Of a stretch of DNA of 64,000 nucleotides, positions 61,671-64,000 are shown piece by piece (position 1 is the first letter of the stretch; the number at the start of each line of letters is the position of its first letter). Source of the DNA: Fructobacillus papyrifericola (GTDB taxonomy: Bacteria; Bacillota; Bacilli; Lactobacillales; Lactobacillaceae); the NCBI RefSeq assembly GCF_018437235.1, contig NZ_JAAMFJ010000002.1, forward strand, positions 62,001 through 126,000, written 5' to 3'. Under the pieces are notes generated by a model, which searched no databases, was not told the DNA's origin, and was given only the letters and a program-made list of their open reading frames with translations. The position numbers were made by a program, and so were the translations under genes.

Positions 61671-62050
61671 TTTGCCAACCTCTTTAGCTTTGAAATAAAG
61701 CTACTTCTTTCTTTGATGAACGGCGTGCCAAGATACTTACGGGCCGTTTGATAACGTGTTCCATATTCCTGATAAGCTGCGTAATCAGTATTGAATGAAA
61801 CCATGCCAGTGTAGTCAGTAATTGTTACTTTTTGGCTGCGCTTTAATGTTCCACCTACATATCCTTTTGGCTTCTTTGACTTAACAGAGTAGCGCTGGCC
61901 ATATCCAACAGGAACAAGTTCCAAACTCTTTCTTGCAACATTGACTGTTGACTCTTTGACAGCTTCTTTGGCTTCTTTCATCTTGCCAACTTCATCAATT
62001 CGCTTAATCAAATCATCAAAACCATCAAATTTTACTTCAAAGTCTGCCAC
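61667..62050 (-). CDS. HK97 gp10-like head-tail protein
   Basis: The 127-aa protein has the HK97-gp10 pattern (KFDGFDDLIKRIDEVGKM at start; VPVGYG...GGTLKRS). It is a tail-joining protein. Confidence 0.85.
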   Translation of the reverse strand: MADFEVKFDGFDDLIKRIDEVGKMKEAKEAVKESTVNVARKSLELVPVGYGQRYSVKSKKPKGYVGGTLKRSQKVTITDYTGMVSFNTDYAAYQEYGTRYQTARKYLGTPFIKERSSFISKLKRLAK

Positions 62051-62309
62051 GATATTCTACCCCGTAAATAGTTGAAGCACGATCAGTATAGGTACTGTTC
62101 TCAATCTTAAAATTATCGCCATCAATTACCATGTACCCTGAACGCACATTCACCTTGTTTTGGAATCGAACCGCAATCCGTCCCTGTTTGAATGAGCCAA
62201 ACACTAGATTCTGAGCTTTAACGCCCATACTCGTGACATTTACTGGGTACACTTCTGTCTGCTTGACTAACTTGTCATCAATGAACTGTAATCGCTTGTT
62301 ATACCGCAT
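62037..62309 (-). CDS. Head-closure (stopper) protein
   Basis: The 90-aa protein from ATG 62309 (MRYNKRLQFIDDKLV...) fits the head-tail stopper family. It starts 4 bp after the preceding stop; the longer open frame to 62522 is out of place because it overlaps the connector. Confidence 0.75.
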   Translation of the reverse strand: MRYNKRLQFIDDKLVKQTEVYPVNVTSMGVKAQNLVFGSFKQGRIAVRFQNKVNVRSGYMVIDGDNFKIENSTYTDRASTIYGVEYRGRL

Positions 62310-62313
62310 ATAA

Positions 62314-62643
62314 TCACCACATGATAATCTTTCCACGATTTTGCTCAGACATATAGCGAGAGATTGTTGAGGAATACTCATCAAAGTCACTGCTAGGATA
62401 GCTGATTGACTCTCCCTCTTGTGAATACGAAGAATAGCCCTCATTACCCAACCGATTAAATCGAGCCAAAACAACATGCTGAATAATCGGTTCGAGCTTC
62501 TTAGGGACTGAATCTTCATCAACTAACATGGCCAATTGTTCGCGAGTCATCGATTCCAATGTAGCAATTACATCATCTTGTAAATTGTCCTTAATGCCCG
62601 CCAATGTCTTGACTGTATCAAGGACACTTGGCTTATCAGTCAT
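62314..62643 (-). CDS. Head-tail connector (adaptor) protein, gp6-like
   Basis: The 109-aa protein (ESMTREQLAMLVDEDSVPKKL...FNRLGNEGYSSYSQEGESISY) is of the phage gp6/adaptor class that fits beneath the portal. Small helical protein between capsid and stopper. Confidence 0.82.
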   Translation of the reverse strand: MTDKPSVLDTVKTLAGIKDNLQDDVIATLESMTREQLAMLVDEDSVPKKLEPIIQHVVLARFNRLGNEGYSSYSQEGESISYPSSDFDEYSSTISRYMSEQNRGKIIMW

Positions 62644-62654
62644 TTAAGGCCTCC

Positions 62655-63638
62655 TTACTTTGATTCAGTAGCTGGCTTTGCCTTAGTGTTAGCCTTTGCG
62701 TTCTTGTCATTAGAGTCTGTTCCTTCTCCAGGAACGGCACCAAGAACATCATCACCAGCGGTTACGTTCAGAGTTGCAAACGCATCCTGACGTACTGGCA
62801 ATACGGCAACGTCCATTGTCACCTTCATGGCAACCATGTCTTGTTCGTACAAATTGATTGGAGTACCATCAGCGTTCGTCAATGTTGATAATTGAGCTGA
62901 CTTGTCCAGTTCAACTTCCAAATTACCTGGCAATCCGTAGTACAAGTAGTCGAAGTTACCAAATACCAAGTCGCCCTTGTTCAATACGCCTTGTTGCGTG
63001 TCAACAACAGGCATTCCGTCCAATGTCTTTGCTGCTGAATCATACAACTTGTCTGGATACAAACCAGCATCCTTTTGAATAGATGTACGCAAGGCTGGGT
63101 TATTCGTCAAAGTTGACAGGAAGGCGTTACCTTGCAATCCCTTGTCATATAGCTTGTTTTCCAAAGCCAAAATGTTGTCATAGTTGATATCGCCAGTCAA
63201 TACTGCGCCATTCGTCTTAGCAGCGTTAGCCAAAGAATCAGCGTAAGGGGTGTTAATTCCCTTGATAACAGCCAAGTCAATTGCCTTGTCCATTTGTTCA
63301 ACGATCAATGGTGTTACTTCTGAGAAGAAGTTAGAGTACGAATAGTTCAAGAATTCCTTAGACACAGGAATAATGACGGCCAACTTCTTTGCTTCCAACT
63401 TTGCTTGCAAAAAAGTAGGCTTTGACGTAGCAATACGCTGTGTTTCGCCAGTCCAGTAAGCGCCACCTACACCAGTCATGAATGAGAACTTCTTAGTCTT
63501 TTGGCCTTGCATTTCAACATTCTTAGCGACTTGCAAGATAGCTGATTGACCCATGATCCGGTCAATAATAGTTGTGGCCACGTCTGATGGAACAGATTGA
63601 GTGGTCATCACGTTGTTCGGGTTAAATTGTTGTACCAT
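62655..63638 (-). CDS. Phage major capsid protein (HK97 fold)
   Basis: The 327-aa protein has a central HK97-like core (TIIDRIMGQSAILQVAKNVEM; YWTGETQRI; KKLAVIIPVSKEFLNYS). A C-terminal extension (DSNDKNAKANTKAKPA) is low complexity. It builds the icosahedral head. Confidence 0.92.
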   Translation of the reverse strand: MVQQFNPNNVMTTQSVPSDVATTIIDRIMGQSAILQVAKNVEMQGQKTKKFSFMTGVGGAYWTGETQRIATSKPTFLQAKLEAKKLAVIIPVSKEFLNYSYSNFFSEVTPLIVEQMDKAIDLAVIKGINTPYADSLANAAKTNGAVLTGDINYDNILALENKLYDKGLQGNAFLSTLTNNPALRTSIQKDAGLYPDKLYDSAAKTLDGMPVVDTQQGVLNKGDLVFGNFDYLYYGLPGNLEVELDKSAQLSTLTNADGTPINLYEQDMVAMKVTMDVAVLPVRQDAFATLNVTAGDDVLGAVPGEGTDSNDKNAKANTKAKPATESK

Positions 63639-63651
63639 GTTTTATTCTCCT

Positions 63652-63999
63652 TTATTTAATTACACGGTTTTTTTGTGCCAATTCAGCAATTGAAACAGCA
63701 CCACTTAGTTTGGTAGATGAAGCACTTGGAGTCTTTTGCTTAGAAAGCTCATCAACTCGCTTGTTAACAGAATCAGCAATCAACTTCTTGAGATAGTTGA
63801 TGTTATTGTTCGTTGTCTCCACATCATCGCTTAGAATCAACGACACCAATTCGTCTTCATTAGGTAGGCCAGCTTCAGCCAATGTAGACTTGGCTTGAAT
63901 TGAATATTCGAGTCGCTTCAATTCCTGCTCACGCTTTGACAATTCCTTATCTCGGTCAGCTTGTTCTGCCTTAATTCGATCAGCTTCTGTCATGCGGGC
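63652..63999 (-). CDS. Phage scaffold protein (partial)
   Basis: The visible 115 residues are very charged and helical (coiled coil: EADRIKAEQADRDKELSKREQELKRLE), typical of DUF4355 scaffolds. The frame stays open past the visible ATG to the window edge, so the N-terminus is missing. It lies upstream of the capsid gene as expected. Confidence 0.82.
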   Translation of the reverse strand, partial: ARMTEADRIKAEQADRDKELSKREQELKRLEYSIQAKSTLAEAGLPNEDELVSLILSDDVETTNNNINYLKKLIADSVNKRVDELSKQKTPSASSTKLSGAVSIAELAQKNRVIK

Positions 64000-64000
64000 T

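Noticed and set aside
1-64000. CRISPR array or insertion sequence
   Set aside because: No regularly spaced direct repeats, Cas genes, transposase ORFs or IS-type inverted-repeat ends were found on reading the window.

Overview
The window looks like a low-to-moderate GC Gram-positive chromosome of the family Lactobacillaceae. The Leuconostoc-Weissella-Fructobacillus side is my best guess, but the genus is not settled. Support for this: T-box, yybP-ykoY and TPP leaders; a zinc-free type B L31; the coiA-pepF pair; SBP-permease fusion amino-acid transporters; a MurA of the MurZ subtype; and a RadC-YvcK neighbourhood. Positions 1 to about 48,960 are ordinary chromosome. About 49,100 to the right edge is part of an integrated siphovirus-type prophage.

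Positions 1-20,100 are almost all minus strand and mostly housekeeping: yvcK (partial), radC-like, a DHA2 efflux pump, folC, a DEAD-box helicase, a serine beta-lactamase-like protein, murF, an alpha/beta hydrolase, a TrmA/RlmD-type RNA methylase, rpmE2, murA (with Asp in place of the catalytic Cys), pheST under a Phe T-box, a CPBP membrane protein, a D-2-hydroxyacid dehydrogenase and pepF. Positions 20,100-33,700 hold coiA, an unusual SBP-permease/ATPase/SBP-permease amino-acid importer, a Gtf3-like glycosyltransferase, a TPP-riboswitch thiW, small membrane or regulatory genes, and a P-type ATPase behind a yybP-ykoY (Mn2+) riboswitch. Positions 33,700-39,020 are a methionine uptake operon (metQ, M20 peptidase, metQ, metN, metI) under a Met T-box. 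Positions 39,100-48,960 hold a YoaK-like protein, a stand-alone HerA-like ATPase, a GntR regulator with a likely self-operator, tRNA-Gln(CTG), a GNAT and TetR/transporter group, an Ltp-like surface protein, a TM2 gene pair with one frameshifted copy, a UV-damage glycosylase, an exported protein, and an Abi_2/AbiF-type HEPN gene with a perfect LexA (SOS) box in its promoter.

The prophage is transcribed leftward. Read from the right edge it has scaffold (partial), capsid, head-tail connectors, tail tube, tail chaperones (frameshift type), tape measure, Dit, a tail protein with a GH25 lysozyme domain, baseplate/fibre genes, XkdX, holins and an amidase endolysin. Terminase, replication genes and integrase are outside the window.

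The most interesting unit is downstream of the endolysin at 49,963-50,744. A strong promoter (TTTACA-17-TATAAT) drives a compact, highly structured non-coding RNA of about 175 nt that ends in a Rho-independent terminator. A GTG-started gene for a PBECR4-like (BECR-fold nuclease) protein follows within about 13 nt. Promoter, structured RNA, leaky terminator, nuclease is the architecture of a type III (RNA antitoxin) toxin-antitoxin or abortive-infection module, here with a toxin family not usually assigned to that type. Together with the SOS-boxed Abi gene next to the prophage boundary, this end of the window looks like a lysogenic-conversion or defence region.
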